Positions 34,284 to 45,324 of a stretch of 64,000 bases of DNA are shown piece after piece. Positions within the stretch are counted from its first letter, which is position 1. Each line of letters opens with the position of its first letter. The stretch spans positions 11,032,368 to 11,096,367 of the forward strand of contig CM029638.1 of assembly GCA_017311315.1 (NCBI GenBank), written 5' to 3'. The position numbers and the translations under genes were made by a program. The notes beneath the pieces were generated by a model. That model saw only the letters and a list, made by a program, of their open reading frames with translations. It had not been told where the DNA came from and did not search any database. Origin of the DNA: Dendrocalamus latiflorus (taxonomy: Eukaryota > Streptophyta > Magnoliopsida > Poales > Poaceae).

Positions 34284-35908
34284 TGAAAGCATCTAGGCCC
34301 CTAAAAATGTTAGTTTTGGTAATTAATGAATTTATGTGAATATGAGACTAATGTGTGCATTAAGTGTTTGAAAGGATAAGTTCAAATGGCAAAGAAAGAG
34401 GCTCACAAAATTTCCCATGAAGATTCAAGATCTCTAGGGCGACAAGGTAAATAGTTTAGGTATCTATTTTGTTTTACCGGTCTTGGAGTTAGGTTGGAAG
34501 ACCGGATTATAGGATAGACGCCGTATTATTAAGAGGGATCATGGTGATTGCTTGATTATGTTCAAATGTGCCCTTTGGATCAATTTAGGATCATGCATGC
34601 ACTTAGAAATTAAAATTAAATCAAATCTGTGCATTGTCAGAAAATCCGGTAGTTCCGGCATGTATTGGGCGGAACTACCGCAGGTCCGGTAGTACCGGGC
34701 GCCCGGGCGGAACGTTTTTTCCAGAGAGCGCCCGGACTAAGACTTAGTCTCTCGGAAAACGGTAGTACCGCGGTTTGACCTGCGGAACTACCGGACTGCC
34801 GGTAGTACCGGGCACTCGAGCGGAACTTTATTTCCAGAGAGCGCCCGGACTTTAACTTAGCCTCTCGGAAAACGGAAGTACCGCAGTTTTACCTGCGGAA
34901 CTACCGCATGTGCGGAAGTTCCGGACGCCCGAGCGGAACGTTTTTTCCAGAGAGCGCCGAGAATAAGACTTAGTCTCGTTGAGATCGGAAGTACCGGGCT
35001 TGGGGCGGAACTTCCGGACGTCCGGAAGTACCGCGGTTTTAACGGCGGTAGTACCGCACTCATTGACCAACGGTTACTTCTGACTCTCTGACATAGCCGT
35101 TCTGACCGGTCAGCTAGGGTCCGGTAGTACCGCGGTTTTGCCTGCGGTAGTACCGGATTTCCTGTTTTTTTAGGATTGTTTATTGTAACGGCTATTTGAG
35201 GTTGGTGAGGGTATAAATACACCCCCACCAGAACTTGGACAGGTTGTTGAACATCCATTGAATACATTTGAGCCTAGAGCAACCTCTCACACCTCATTCA
35301 CTCTCTTGTGCATTCATTTGAGGTAGTTGACCCAAAATTCAAGTGCATTGCATTCTAGTTGATCCATTGAGCACTTGAGTGAGATCAAGCCGCAGTGGTC
35401 TATTCTCTTGGTGCTTGCCGGCACCTAGACGGCTTGGCGGAGCTTCGGTGATCTTCTCAAGAAGATTGTGAGAAGGCCCGGAAGATTGTGAAGGCTTGGA
35501 GCTCGCCTACCCGGAGAGGGAAAGGGCATCCAATAGTGATCGAGGTGCTTAGGCTCATTCGTGGAGCCGGTCCGATTCGTTCGGGCTTACCTCAACGTGG
35601 ACTAGGGGAGACCGGCAAGTCTCCGATCACCACGGTAAAAAGTAATCGTGTCAAATTGTGGTTTGCTCTCTTGTGATCATATTCTTCCAAGCAACGCTCT
35701 TTATTCATATCATTTGATTGCTTGCTTAGTTAGAGTAGCAATTGTTGTTCTCTACCTTTCGTTATTGCTCTTAGTCGATTACTTGTGCTAGTGTTAGTGT
35801 TATCTTGCTCTATCAATCCATCAAGTTTAAAATTGCTAATTAGAATTAGACGAAAATTTTAAAACCTCCTATTCACCCCCCCCTCTAGTCGGCCTCCTCG
35901 ATCTTACA
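34284..35908 (+). repeat. 3' LTR of the Sirevirus
   Basis: Copy of 24675-26298, 1625 bp, one C longer in a C-run near 35874-35882. TATAAATA at 35212-35219; CGG-N5-CCG array at 34640-35160. Differences from the 5' LTR are mainly transitions, several at CpG sites. Confidence 0.93.
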
Positions 35909-35917
35909 CCCGTCGCC

Positions 35918-35924
35918 TATAAAA
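35918..35924 (+). promoter_or_regulatory. TATA box of the split solo LTR
   Basis: CCTATAAAACCC eleven bases after the Sirevirus insertion point, followed by leader-like GC-rich sequence. The Sirevirus thus landed just upstream of this promoter core. Confidence 0.6.
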
Positions 35925-38774
35925 CCCGGAGCGACTCCCGAACGCTTCATCACGCTCACCTCCACCTCTCATCACAAACAATTGGGTTAAAACCTCCTCA
36001 GTCGCCGGCGGGATCGTCTCCATCCCCAGCTCCGGCGAACTCCAATCCGGCGATTCAAGCTATTCGGGTTCAATTCCTCGTAACCCCACCACCCTCGGCT
36101 CCTCGCGAATCCAACTCCCGCCTCACCCGAGCTCCTCGTTGCTTGTAGGTCGCCGTCACCAGAGCCCCTCCAACGCCGCCGCCACCGCACGCCGCCAGCC
36201 CTCTCCAGTGACCGTCACCCCCGGCCGTCTACACCAACATCCTCATCGGCACCCGGAGATTGCATTTTGCGCAACCCCAGGCCTTCTCCGACCACCGTTC
36301 ACCGGCGACGCCACCGTCTTTCCTCGGCCGAGCTTCCTCTGTCGGGCCTCCTCCCAGAGCTACTTCAAAGGGTTTGATTGACCCTATAGGGTAAGCAACA
36401 CTTGCGCGGCCACTTGGCTAGCCCCGCCGATTCTCTTCTCCCCCACTGGCTCCCTCGGTCGCGCGCGTTCGAGCCCTGGCTCCGCAGCGCTGAGGTGAGC
36501 CATTTCTTTTTAATTCCCCGCTGACAGCTGGGCCCCGCTGGTCAGTGGCCGGCGGTCTGCGCGGGTTGCTGACACCAGGGTCCCACCTGTCAGTGACCCA
36601 GTTTCATCCATGGCCACTGACAGGGGGTCCCACATGTCAGTGAGCGAGTACACTGACAAATGGGCCCCACTGGCCATAGGCACAGCAATAAACAGATAAA
36701 GAAAAAGGTAAAAATGATAAATATGCCATGTAGGACCCACTGTCAGAAATCTATTAATTTTTAGATTTAATTGAACTGAAATATTCAAATGAGCATAACT
36801 TATTCATTTTAACTCCAAATTGAGTGAGACAAATTTCTAAATTCAACAAAAATCAAAATCTATCCAATGGAACGGAAATCATAATTGTTAGAGTTTATTT
36901 GAATTTCTGGTGTTTTTGGGTTTGATTTGCTGTTTTTCTTTTTATCCAAATTTTCGCGCACGATTAAAATAGCGTACGAGCCTCAAGAGGAGGAGATCGA
37001 GGCAACAGCCCTAGAAGAGCAAGATAATCAAGTTTCAGACCACTGTGACCCAGGCGAGTTAACACTTTGATCATGTTGAACCTACACTTTATGCAAATTA
37101 CTTTCGTTTAAATTATCAAATTGCATGCTGTTATTATGTGCAAAATATGTTGATTTAAAAGTTTAGCTATATGCCCATCGATCAATTTGATTAAGTATTA
37201 CACCCCTCCTTAGAATATTGCCTATGTGAGCCTTGTCTCCTAGTGGAAAACTTTATAATGATTAGCTTTCGAAAATAAGTCCTTAATTATATGCCATGCT
37301 TAGCATTGTTTAGGGACCCGGGGCAAGAAATTGCCCCAAGCATCACTTTTAATCAGGAGAAATTGATTCGGGCAGTCATGGTGGGAATGACTGGTATATT
37401 TTGATATGGTTATTTTATGCTCCCAAAACTCTTAAATTGCTTACATATCTGAGCGGATGGTTTGGGGGGCTGGTATGTGGTGCAGTGGAAGCACAAATTA
37501 TGGAGTGTGGTAGAACCGCTCAGATAATACTAAGGACTGAATCTTGTGATGACCTCCTGATGTAAAACAGTACAACCACAAGTCTATAATGGGTACGACC
37601 TAGCTGAATAACTTGCAAGGGTTTAGTTCAGATATCACCGAGGAAAGTGGGTGCCAGGGTGTACTGGTTTACTCACAGTGAGGCACAGGGTGTACTGTAC
37701 TCACACGGCGCAAGAGGGGGCTTCTGACTGTGGTGGTGTAACCCTTCAGCGGTGAAACCTCAGCGTGGGTGGTGTCTAGCTAGATCGGAGTAAGGTAAAG
37801 GCTTTGTGATAAATTATCTGGGTCTCATGCCTAAGGAAGCATGTTGGCAACAAAGATAATTCATCTCTTGTGGTGAAAGTGTACAAACTCTGCAGAGTCA
37901 AAACTATTCGAATAGCCGTGCCCACGGTCAAGGGTGAACATGGGAACTTAACTGAATATAGTTCTGTTTAAAAATAACTTGGAGGTTGGGTACTGAACTA
38001 TGAAGGGTGAAGGACTGCCCTAGTTTGAATTGTCCTGGGTGTCGTCCCAGTGGTAAATTAAGCGACTATTACGCTGAAGGAAAATGATATATGGTGCAGA
38101 TGTCATGTAATGGTGGATGACATCTGTGTCGTTATTGTATTGGTCATACTTTACAAAATATGGTCGTTGGTTTTAAAAATGGCTAAGTCGTAGGATTTTT
38201 AAGTAATTGTATTCAAAAGCACTCTTCGCAAAATAAAATAAACCCGAGCCATCCTTTGATTAGCCATACATGTTAAAATATTGCATTCTGTGTGTTGGCT
38301 TGCTGAGCACGGGGTCGGAGTGCTCATTCTCGCTTTTGCGACAAAATTCAGAAACAGGAGTTCAAGGACACTACGCCTATGAGGAAGCCCCTGCCAACGT
38401 CGACGGAAGCAAAGGCGATACTTAAGGCGTAGGCCTCGGTGGTTAGGCATAGACAAGTAGACTCTAGGCGTTGTGTACATTTATGTTACCGGGACTCTGG
38501 TGGCATATATTGTACACATTACCCTACTGGCCGCTTGCCTGTGGATTTGGGTTTACTTTTGCTACTATTTCCGCTGCAGTTATGTAATGATGACATTTGG
38601 CCAAAGCGGCCATTTTTGTAAACATTCACCCGATGTGGTGTATTTCAGACATTGTAATATTATTAAGCGATGTATGTTATGATTCAGCAATGTACCTGTG
38701 TGCACTAACTACTGATCCAGGGATTAGTGCAGTGAGACACAGTAGATTCCGGATTGCAAAATCTGGGTCTGACA

Positions 38775-40485
38775 CATGTGAATGGAGGGTTTGTGCTAGG
38801 AAACAGAAGGACACGGGAAAGTTCAAGATCACAAGAATGGTTGGCCCACACACTTGTGCCGAAGTAGAGCTCAAACAGAAGCATCGGCAGTTGACCTCTA
38901 CCATTATTGCCAAGTCACTGTGGCACATAGTAAAGGGAGAACCCAATATGAAAGTGAAGACACTTGCTGGGATTGTTAAGGAGAAATTTGGATACGAGAT
39001 AAGGTATGGGAAAGCATGGAGGGCAAAGCAACGCATCTGGAAGATGATATATGGGGACTGGGAAGATGGGTACGAGCAGTTGCCAGCACTCTTCAATGCA
39101 ATCAAAGCGGTTAATCCAGGCATGCATTATGAGTACGTCCCGAAACCAAATGAATGGACACAAGATGGGAGGCAGATATTCTTCCGTGCTTTCTGGTGCT
39201 TTGCTCAGTCCATCGAGGCCTTTCGGCATTGTCGTCCCGTCTTCTCCATTGACGGTACATTTCTTCTTGGCAAGTACCAGGGCATACTTCTGATAGCCAT
39301 TTCGTGCGACGCAGACAACGCGTTGGTTCCTTTGGCGTTTGCTTTGGTTGAGAGGGAGAACAAAGACAGCTGGGGATGGTTCTTGCGGCTCGTTCGGAGG
39401 CACGTGGTCGGCCCTGGTAGGGAGGTTGGTGTCACCAGGGCATACTTGCTGCCGTACAGGAGCAGATACCGGGGTATCCAGCTTTGCACCACCGTTGGTG
39501 CACTCGGCATCTTGCCGAGAATCTACTCCGTAAGGATGGTATGAAGGATAACTTTCATCTGTTCGAGGAGGTCACTCGAATGCTTGAGGTCAAGTTCTTC
39601 CAGGAGAAGTTGGAGCAGCTTAATACTGCAACAAACTCAGAAGGTAGACAGTGGTTGACGGGATTGATGAGAGATGTCGACAAATGGACAAGGGCTCATG
39701 ACGATGGTGGCTGGAGGTACGAGTTTCAGACAAGCAACATGGCTGAATCCTTCAATAATTTGCTTAGGGGTATACGTGGTATGCCCGTCAATGCTATCGT
39801 ATCCTTCACCTTTTACAAGCTTGTTGCCTGGTTCAACGAAAGACACGCACATGCAATGGCGCTACAGAGTAAACAAATGAGATGGGCGCCAAAACCGAAG
39901 CGCCACCTTGAAAAGGCAAAGGCGAGGGCTGAGGCACATGAGGTACATTGTTTTGACAACGCTACGGGCACTTACGAGGTTGTAGAAAGGGGTGGTACAA
40001 CGACCGATGGAGAGCTCCGGCCGACGAGGAGGCATAAGGTTGTCCTTATTACTTTCTCATGCACATGTGGTAAACCGAGGCAGTACCACTTTCCATGTTC
40101 TCATTATGTGGCAGCAGCAAGGCATCGCAACTTTGACTACGAGAGCAAGATACCTCAGGAGTTCAGTGTTGACAACCTTGTGCTTACGTGGTCTCCCCGT
40201 TTCGAGCCTTACCGGGATGAGGGAGAGTGGCCACCATACACCGGGCCCAAATACATTGCGGATCCGGGTGGCCGTTGGAACAAACGTGGAACCAGGAAGA
40301 GGACGAGACACAAGATGGTTATGGATCAGCTTCCAAGAAGAACGAGGCGAGGGAGAGCAACCCCCTTTCTTACTGACACCGAGCAGAACCAATGTAGCAG
40401 ATGTGGTAGACTTGGCCACAATTCACGCACATGCCATTGGCCACTTAGTCAGGTGCGAGTGTTTGTTGTTCGTTATGTTTCATAG
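38775..40485 (+). pseudogene. mudrA: mudrA-type MULE transposase, catalytic and C-terminal part
   Basis: The frame resumes at TGT (38777-38779), giving C-EWRVCARKQKDTGKF of the MuDR domain, then MULE transposase sequence with the first catalytic Asp in FSIDGTFLLGKYQG (about 39245). After GPGREV (about 39425) the frame breaks. The expected segment with the second Asp (family pattern V-I-S-D-R/K) is missing and homology resumes one frame over at QGILAAVQEQ (39438), consistent with a deletion of roughly a dozen bases. Then follow HHRWCTRHLAENL, NMAESFNNLL, a SWIM zinc finger (CTCGKPRQYHFPCSH, about 40060-40110) and a CCHC knuckle (CSRCGRLGHNSRTCH, about 40390). The frame ends at a stop at 40485, or splices at donor 40453. 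Not functional. Confidence 0.9.
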
Positions 40486-40617
40486 TTCGTCTAGTTGTTT
40501 TCCCATATGCAATTTGCTATGTTTTTTGTTTAATTTCTTATTATTTTCATATTTTATGCATGTTCAATTTTTTGTTTACTTCTATGTTGGACTGACAAAT
40601 TCAATTTTTTTTGTAGG

Positions 40618-42993
40618 ATGGCGCAATTGCACCTGCTAGACCCGTACTACGAGGAGAACCACCGAGGACGGCTCACCGCGGAGGGGAGGGTACTGCCTTC
40701 ATCACTTCTTGTACAATTAATTATTTATGTTGATGCGTTAACTAAAAAAACTGGGGTATTCTATACATGAGCTGCCCATCCTTCGTCCTCAAACCCATGA
40801 CGGGTTCCTGGACATGCGGTACGACGAGAGGTACACTCCCTTCCTGGAGAGGGCTGGCCTAGACGCCATCTCTTACCAGGTTCGCCGTGGGTTGCCCACC
40901 TTCAACCCCTCGGCCATCACTGCACTGGTTGACAGGTATTCTCCTAAACCATTGCTCCACTTGCATGTTCATTGTTTATCGGCTATGTGCGCCTCAAATT
41001 CTCTGACATGTAGTCCTCTTTTTTGTATCATGTAGGTGGAGGCCGGAGACTGACAGCTTCCACCTCCCTTTCGGGGAGATGACTATTACGCTCGAGGACA
41101 CTCAGAAGATACTTGGTGTCGCCATTCACGGTCGTCCAGTGATCGGACCGTGCGTGGCTGCTGGTTGGAGAGCCCGAGTAGAGGCCTTCCTCGGGAGAGA
41201 GCTTCCTCCTGAGGCAGGCCATCGCACTTCTGGAGTTCCAATCACCTGGCTCCGGCACACTTTCGGAGTGTGTCCTGAAGGTGCGGACGAGCAGACAGTT
41301 GCCTACTACTGCAGGTAGGGGTGGATATCGAGCCAACTCGTTATTTTATCGAGCTTTTTCTAAAATTGACATAGTTTGATTTAATATCATTTTACATATA
41401 ATTGTAGAGCATGGATCATTCACTTGTTTGGCTGCGTTCTCTTCCCCGACGGCACGGGGGACAGCGCGTCGTGGATGTACATCCACTGCCTCACTGACTG
41501 GGACACGGCGGGGCAGTACAGCTGGGCTTCTGGGGTGTTGGCGTTCCTTTACCGCCACCTCTGCGAGGCGTGTCGTCGGACTTCGGCGAACTCGTCAGTA
41601 GGTGGTTGCCTCTACCTCCTCCAGCTGTGGATGTGGTGTCGTCTACCAGTTGGTCGTCCCACGGTTTTGCCTCCTCGTCCATGGTTCGCAGAGGTTCCTC
41701 TTCGTCGACGTCCGACATTTGCATATCTTTGGGATACACGAACGAGATCGATGCGCTCACGGCCTCCAATGTAAGTTAATTCCATTTGGTATCGTGATTT
41801 TCATTTGTTAGTATATGACCTTATAAGTAAATTGTTGCTATGCAGGTTAAGTGGGAGCCGTACGCCGAGCAAGAGGTGGAGGCCATTCAGTTCAGCGCAC
41901 TGTGTAGCATAGACGAGGCCCTCTACAGGATGAGGTGCCCCCTAATCTGTTTCTATGCTGTTGAGTATCACCTGCCACATAGAGTTGCACGCCAGTTTGG
42001 TATGAGGCAGCTGTGGCCAGTAGCGTCGTTCTCCACGTCTGTGGCCTTGCACAAGTAAGTGCCATGCAATTTCAATTCTAACCTTGGATTCCAATTGCAC
42101 AGAGCTTTTTCTAATTTTAACGTTTGGTTTACGTGACATGCAGATTTGATCGTCAGCGACAGAAGAAGGTCACAGACTTCGAGCCGCACCACCACGTGTA
42201 CGTTGAGGAGTGGGGACACTTTCAGGACCACGTGGACGACAACGACGAGCCGCACAGCAACGAGCACTTCCGGCGGTACCAAGTTTGGCACCAGCGTGCG
42301 ACGCGGTCCAAGCTTAAGGGACAATGGACTCAAGATGACTATGCCGACATTGAGTCCTTCGACGACGAAGACACGCCCTACGACCAGTCTACTCGACTTG
42401 GGACGCAGGTGGAGATAGCACTAGTCCTGGACCGTGTGGTAATGTTCAATCTCATTGCTTATTTTCCAATAGACATAAATAGTACTACATATAGCAAATT
42501 ATCAATTCTTTTGCTTGTTTGCAGGGCAACACCCTGAAGCAGTCCGTACAGGACATAGAGCGTTTCTCCAGGACAGTCGGCGACGTCAGGACGCGTAGCT
42601 TCCTAGAGGTAAGCTTCGACAAAGTCACTCACAAAATTAGTACCTAATATCTTCGTATCTTGTTGGTTAACAAAATCTTGCAGCACAGGCGCGGCGAGGG
42701 ACGTAGACGTGCCTTCGACACGACTTGCAGACCCGACGCGGCGAGGGTCGTACACGGGACAGAGCTCGTCCCCCACGAGGAGCGACACTTTCCCGGCCCA
42801 GGACGGTGAGGACGACGACGAGGACGAGGTGGAGCAGCAGACTTACGATGAGATAGGCCCGTCTCAGCTCGTAGACGCTCCTTCGACTCAGCCTTCACAG
42901 CCTCTACCACGCAGACGCCGCCGTGAGCCTAGCCGTTACACTCCAGGCACCGACGCCCTTGGTAAGGGTAAGGGTAAGGCTAGGAGGCAGTGA
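40618..42993 (+). pseudogene. Plant-mobile-domain (PMD) gene carried by the MULE, eight exons, two frameshifts
   Basis: Protein of the plant mobile domain family (aminotransferase-like, PF10536 type), related to MAIN/MAIL1 of plants. All introns are GT-AG: exons 40618-40689, 40772-40935, 41036-41314, 41408-41770, 41846-42054, 42144-42438, 42525-42608 and 42684-42993. Landmarks: DERYTPFLERAGLD, ALVDR/WRPETDSFHLP, GEMTITLEDTQKILGV, FGCVLFPDGTGDSASWM, GGCLYLLQLWMW, PTFAYLWD, NVKWEPY, FDRQRQKK and a basic Pro/Ser-rich tail (RRRRREPSRYTPG). The phase fits across every junction except within exon 4 (about 41730-41742) and exon 8 (about 42775-42805), where homology changes frame. It lies 133 bp after the transposase stop and in the same orientation. 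The role in transposition is unknown. Confidence 0.85.
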
Positions 42994-43752
42994 TACTTAT
43001 GTGTAGGCTTGTGGTTGGGCTTAAAAGTCGTTGTATATATGTTGTAATGAGCTAGGAGGCACTTGGTAAGTGGTTGGACTGAGATGTGTTTGTAATGAGC
43101 TACTTGTTGTATATATGTGTGTATGTTATATTCATGTGATATTTGTGTTCGAATCCGTAGTCTGTACTTTGTGGTTCTATAATTCCTGCAATGTACCGTA
43201 GCTTGTTGTTTCAGAAATTATGATTACTGGCCTCTGAGAAGGCAATGTTGTAGCACTTATTTCGTGGAACGTATTGTTTCCTGCAAACGACTGAAAAGGC
43301 TACGAACTATGAATTTATTACGAGAATTATGATTACTAGCCTCTAAAAAGGCTACGATCTATGAATTTATTATGAAACTACAGGCTCTGAAAAGCCTACA
43401 TAGGAATTTCATGATACAACGCGACAGCTTTGCGCAGAGACATGACAAAAGAGCCCAGCTTTGCTCAGTGACATAGGCCTGTAGCAGAAAATGACAGAAA
43501 AGACTATGTTGTACCAAATACATTGAATGGTCCAAGCTCTGAAAAGGCTACGAACTATGAATTTATTACGAGACTATAGTCTCTCAAAAGCCTACATAGG
43601 GCCATTTATTGCTACACTGGAATCCAGAAAAAGCTATAACATCCTCTCCATGGACTATGCCCACTGCACCAGATAACCTGCCTACATAAAGGCCTCCTAT
43701 GTCTTCCATACCACATCTCCTCCTCAAGACATAACAATACTACTACATAACA
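42994..43752 (+). repeat. MULE intergenic region with diverged direct repeats
   Basis: Phrases such as AAAGGCTACGAACTATGAAT and AAAGCCTACATAGG recur at about 43290-43415 and again at about 43530-43605, with a further GGCTACGATCTATGAATTTA copy near 43356. The units are a diverged direct duplication with a spacing near 245 bp. No gene supported. The start probably contains the 3' UTR of the PMD gene. Confidence 0.55.
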
Positions 43753-44345
43753 ATGTCTTCCTGGAGGTCCGACCCATTTGGAGTGCCGGAGTGGCATGAG
43801 CGCCCAAAGTGCCATTGCGGCTTTCGGACGATGTTGTGCGTCTGGACGGATCCAATACAACGAGCCAACTACGGCCATAGGTTCTTCAAGAGTCCAGACC
43901 TGGATGACGACTTCGTGGTAACGACGACAACTAAATCCTTTGTTTCTTGTTATCGTTTCTCAACTTGATCCATGACATATACCACGCCACACATAGCCTT
44001 GTGGGTTCATGCAATGGGTGGATCGGGTGTCGCCGGCATGGCCACGGAACCGGCCAATGGAGGTGGAAAACAAAGGACAATACTTTGTCAAGATGACTCA
44101 GGCTCGCGAGGTGGAACGACAGATGCGGCTTGAGCAAGAGCGCCGCGTGAGGGTGGACCAAATCTGTCTGAAGGGCAAGGAGGCAGGAGCAGGTAAGTCT
44201 GCGTGAAGCAGCCATCAAGCGTCAGAAGGAAGAGCTTCAAGCTCGTGAGGCAGCTCTCAAGACCAAGAGTGACAGGAAGAAGGATGCAGCGGAGCCATCT
44301 TCAGGGCGCGACAAAAAGGGGAAACAACCAGGCTACACCCAGTAG
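43753..44345 (+). pseudogene. GRF-type zinc-finger gene carried by the MULE
   Basis: A small two-exon frame. Exon 1 (43753-43917) begins MSSWRSDPFGVPEWHERPKCHCG and contains a C-H-C zinc-ligand start and YGHRFFKSPDLDDD. Donor TTCGTG/GTAACG, acceptor CACATAG at 43996; exon 2 begins PCGFMQWVD. The Cx(1)C...RFF..C..CGF..W pattern is that of GRF zinc fingers, with one expected Cys of RFF-x-C replaced (RFFKSPD). A charged coiled-coil follows (KMTQAREVERQMRLEQERR). The frame stops at TGA near 44204, while homology continues one frame over (EAAIKRQKEELQAREAALKT) to TAG at 44345. So it is frameshifted. Third gene of the MULE; role unknown. Confidence 0.65.
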
Positions 44346-45035
44346 ACAAGATGTAATAGACCCGGTCCACACGAGAGGTTGTACGAGCAGTTGGGTCGGT
44401 TAGTCGGATATCATGCTATATGCTATGCATGTAATAAAAATGTACGCGCCATGTTCGTCCCAACTTTATACGCTTATTATCTCGGCTTTTCGCATGCAAT
44501 GATTCCCACGTGTCTTATTATCACTTCCCCTCCTTTCGTCCAATTGTTCCTATCACAGTTGTCCTCAAAAAACATTTCAATAAATTTCTTCCAATAAAAC
44601 AACATAACATGATCGAAAAATGTTATTGCCAGTTCAACATATTTTTCACGGTCAGTATTGTACAAAAATCACAAATACACTAATCGTTACTTCACACAAA
44701 ACTCGTTCGTACTCTACCAAGCAAATTTCTTACTTTTCATAATTGCAAAAATAATTTGCGTAGCAGCAAACTGTACTCCACATCAAAATTTTATTTTTCA
44801 AAAACAATTACCAATGTACCATAATATTTTAAAAAATCTACAAAAAATTTCCTACATGTATCATCTGCAATACATAACGAATTTTCAAAACATATGTCGT
44901 ATTTTTTTGCTCTCTATAAATAAATAAATATATTACTATAATTAAATAATCCAAATAAAAAATACAACTAGTAATTCATTTTGCGAAAAAAGGCTGATCG
45001 GTGCAAACCCTAAACAGCCGAGTGTCTGCAGACGT
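44346..45035. other. MULE 3' internal region, AT-rich, no gene
   Basis: Strongly AT-rich sequence with AAAATTT and TATTT runs up to the right inverted repeat. Nothing else recognisable. Confidence 0.6.
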
Positions 45036-45262
45036 GGTAGGGAGCTCGGCGCCACGAGCCACGGCGCCGAGGTACCTGCCACGTCGGCGCCACGCTGGGG
45101 CGGGCCTGCGACCTCGGCACCATGGATCAGGGCGCCGAGACGTGTTAGCTCGGCGCCGTGACCCACGGCGCCGACCCCCTGGGTCCAAAAACGGAATTAA
45201 AACTACCAGGGGTCTAAATGTGAATATTTTTCAAAAAAAGAGCTAAAATAGAAAAAATTCGG
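45036..45262 (-). repeat. Right terminal inverted repeat of the MULE
   Basis: Inverted partner of 21455-21690. It ends AATTCGG and is followed by the target duplication CCAGCCTCC (45263-45271). Confidence 0.9.
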
Positions 45263-45324
45263 CCAGCCTCCAGTCCTCCACACGGACGGACAGCCCACTC
45301 CACCAACATGCTGTCTCCATCACC

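Larger units (their letters stand above)
24675..35908 (+). mobile_element. Sirevirus-type Copia retrotransposon (SIRE/Maximus lineage)
   Basis: LTRs at 24675-26298 and 34284-35908 start TGAAAGC and end TCTTACA, flanked by the 5-bp duplication CCCGT (24670-24674 and 35909-35913). A perfect primer site TGGTATCAGAGC lies at 26301-26312 and purine tracts end at 34283. Internally: gag, pol, then a 2.8-kb 3' region with an extra open frame. Lineage hallmarks seen: Gag with LFDGSNYAYWKIRM, more than one AAAGGGGGAGA tract before the 3' LTR, and repeated CGG-N5-CCG motifs in the LTRs. gag carries one stop and pol one frameshift, so this copy is defective. By eye the LTRs differ at about 11 of 1624 sites, mostly C/T or G/A. 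Confidence 0.93.
23856..38774 (+). mobile_element. Solo LTR (Gypsy-type), about 3.7 kb, split by the Sirevirus
   Basis: It starts TGTAACACC and ends GGTCTGACA (TG...CA), flanked by CATGT on both sides (23851-23855 and 38775-38779). Without the nested element and its 5-bp duplication it is about 3680 bp. I see no protease, polymerase or primer site, so I read it as a solo LTR left by recombination, not a full element. A TATAAAA box (35918-35924) precedes a leader-like sequence. Long non-coding stretches such as GCCGTGCCCACGGTCAAGG near 37915 resemble large grass Gypsy LTRs. A non-autonomous LARD-type element is the alternative. Confidence 0.75.
21455..45262 (+). mobile_element. Mutator-like element (MULE) with three genes, split by nested insertions
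   Basis: The 9-bp duplication CCAGCCTCC flanks it exactly (21446-21454 and 45263-45271). Ends read CC(A/G)AATTTTTT, followed on both sides by long inverted repeats (about 230 bp). It spans 23.8 kb but is about 8.9 kb without the nested solo LTR and Sirevirus. Inside, all on the plus strand, are a mudrA-type transposase (22759-40485, interrupted), a plant-mobile-domain gene (40618-42993) and a GRF zinc-finger gene (43753-44345). Every gene carries frameshifts or stops, so it is now immobile unless helped in trans. A 9-bp duplication and long inverted repeats are defining for MULEs. Confidence 0.93.

Noticed and set aside
40618..42993. PMD exons as a C-terminal fusion to mudrA
   Set aside because: Splicing 40452 to 40618 gives a frame that soon stops, while the ATG at 40618 opens the correct PMD frame, so separate genes fit better.
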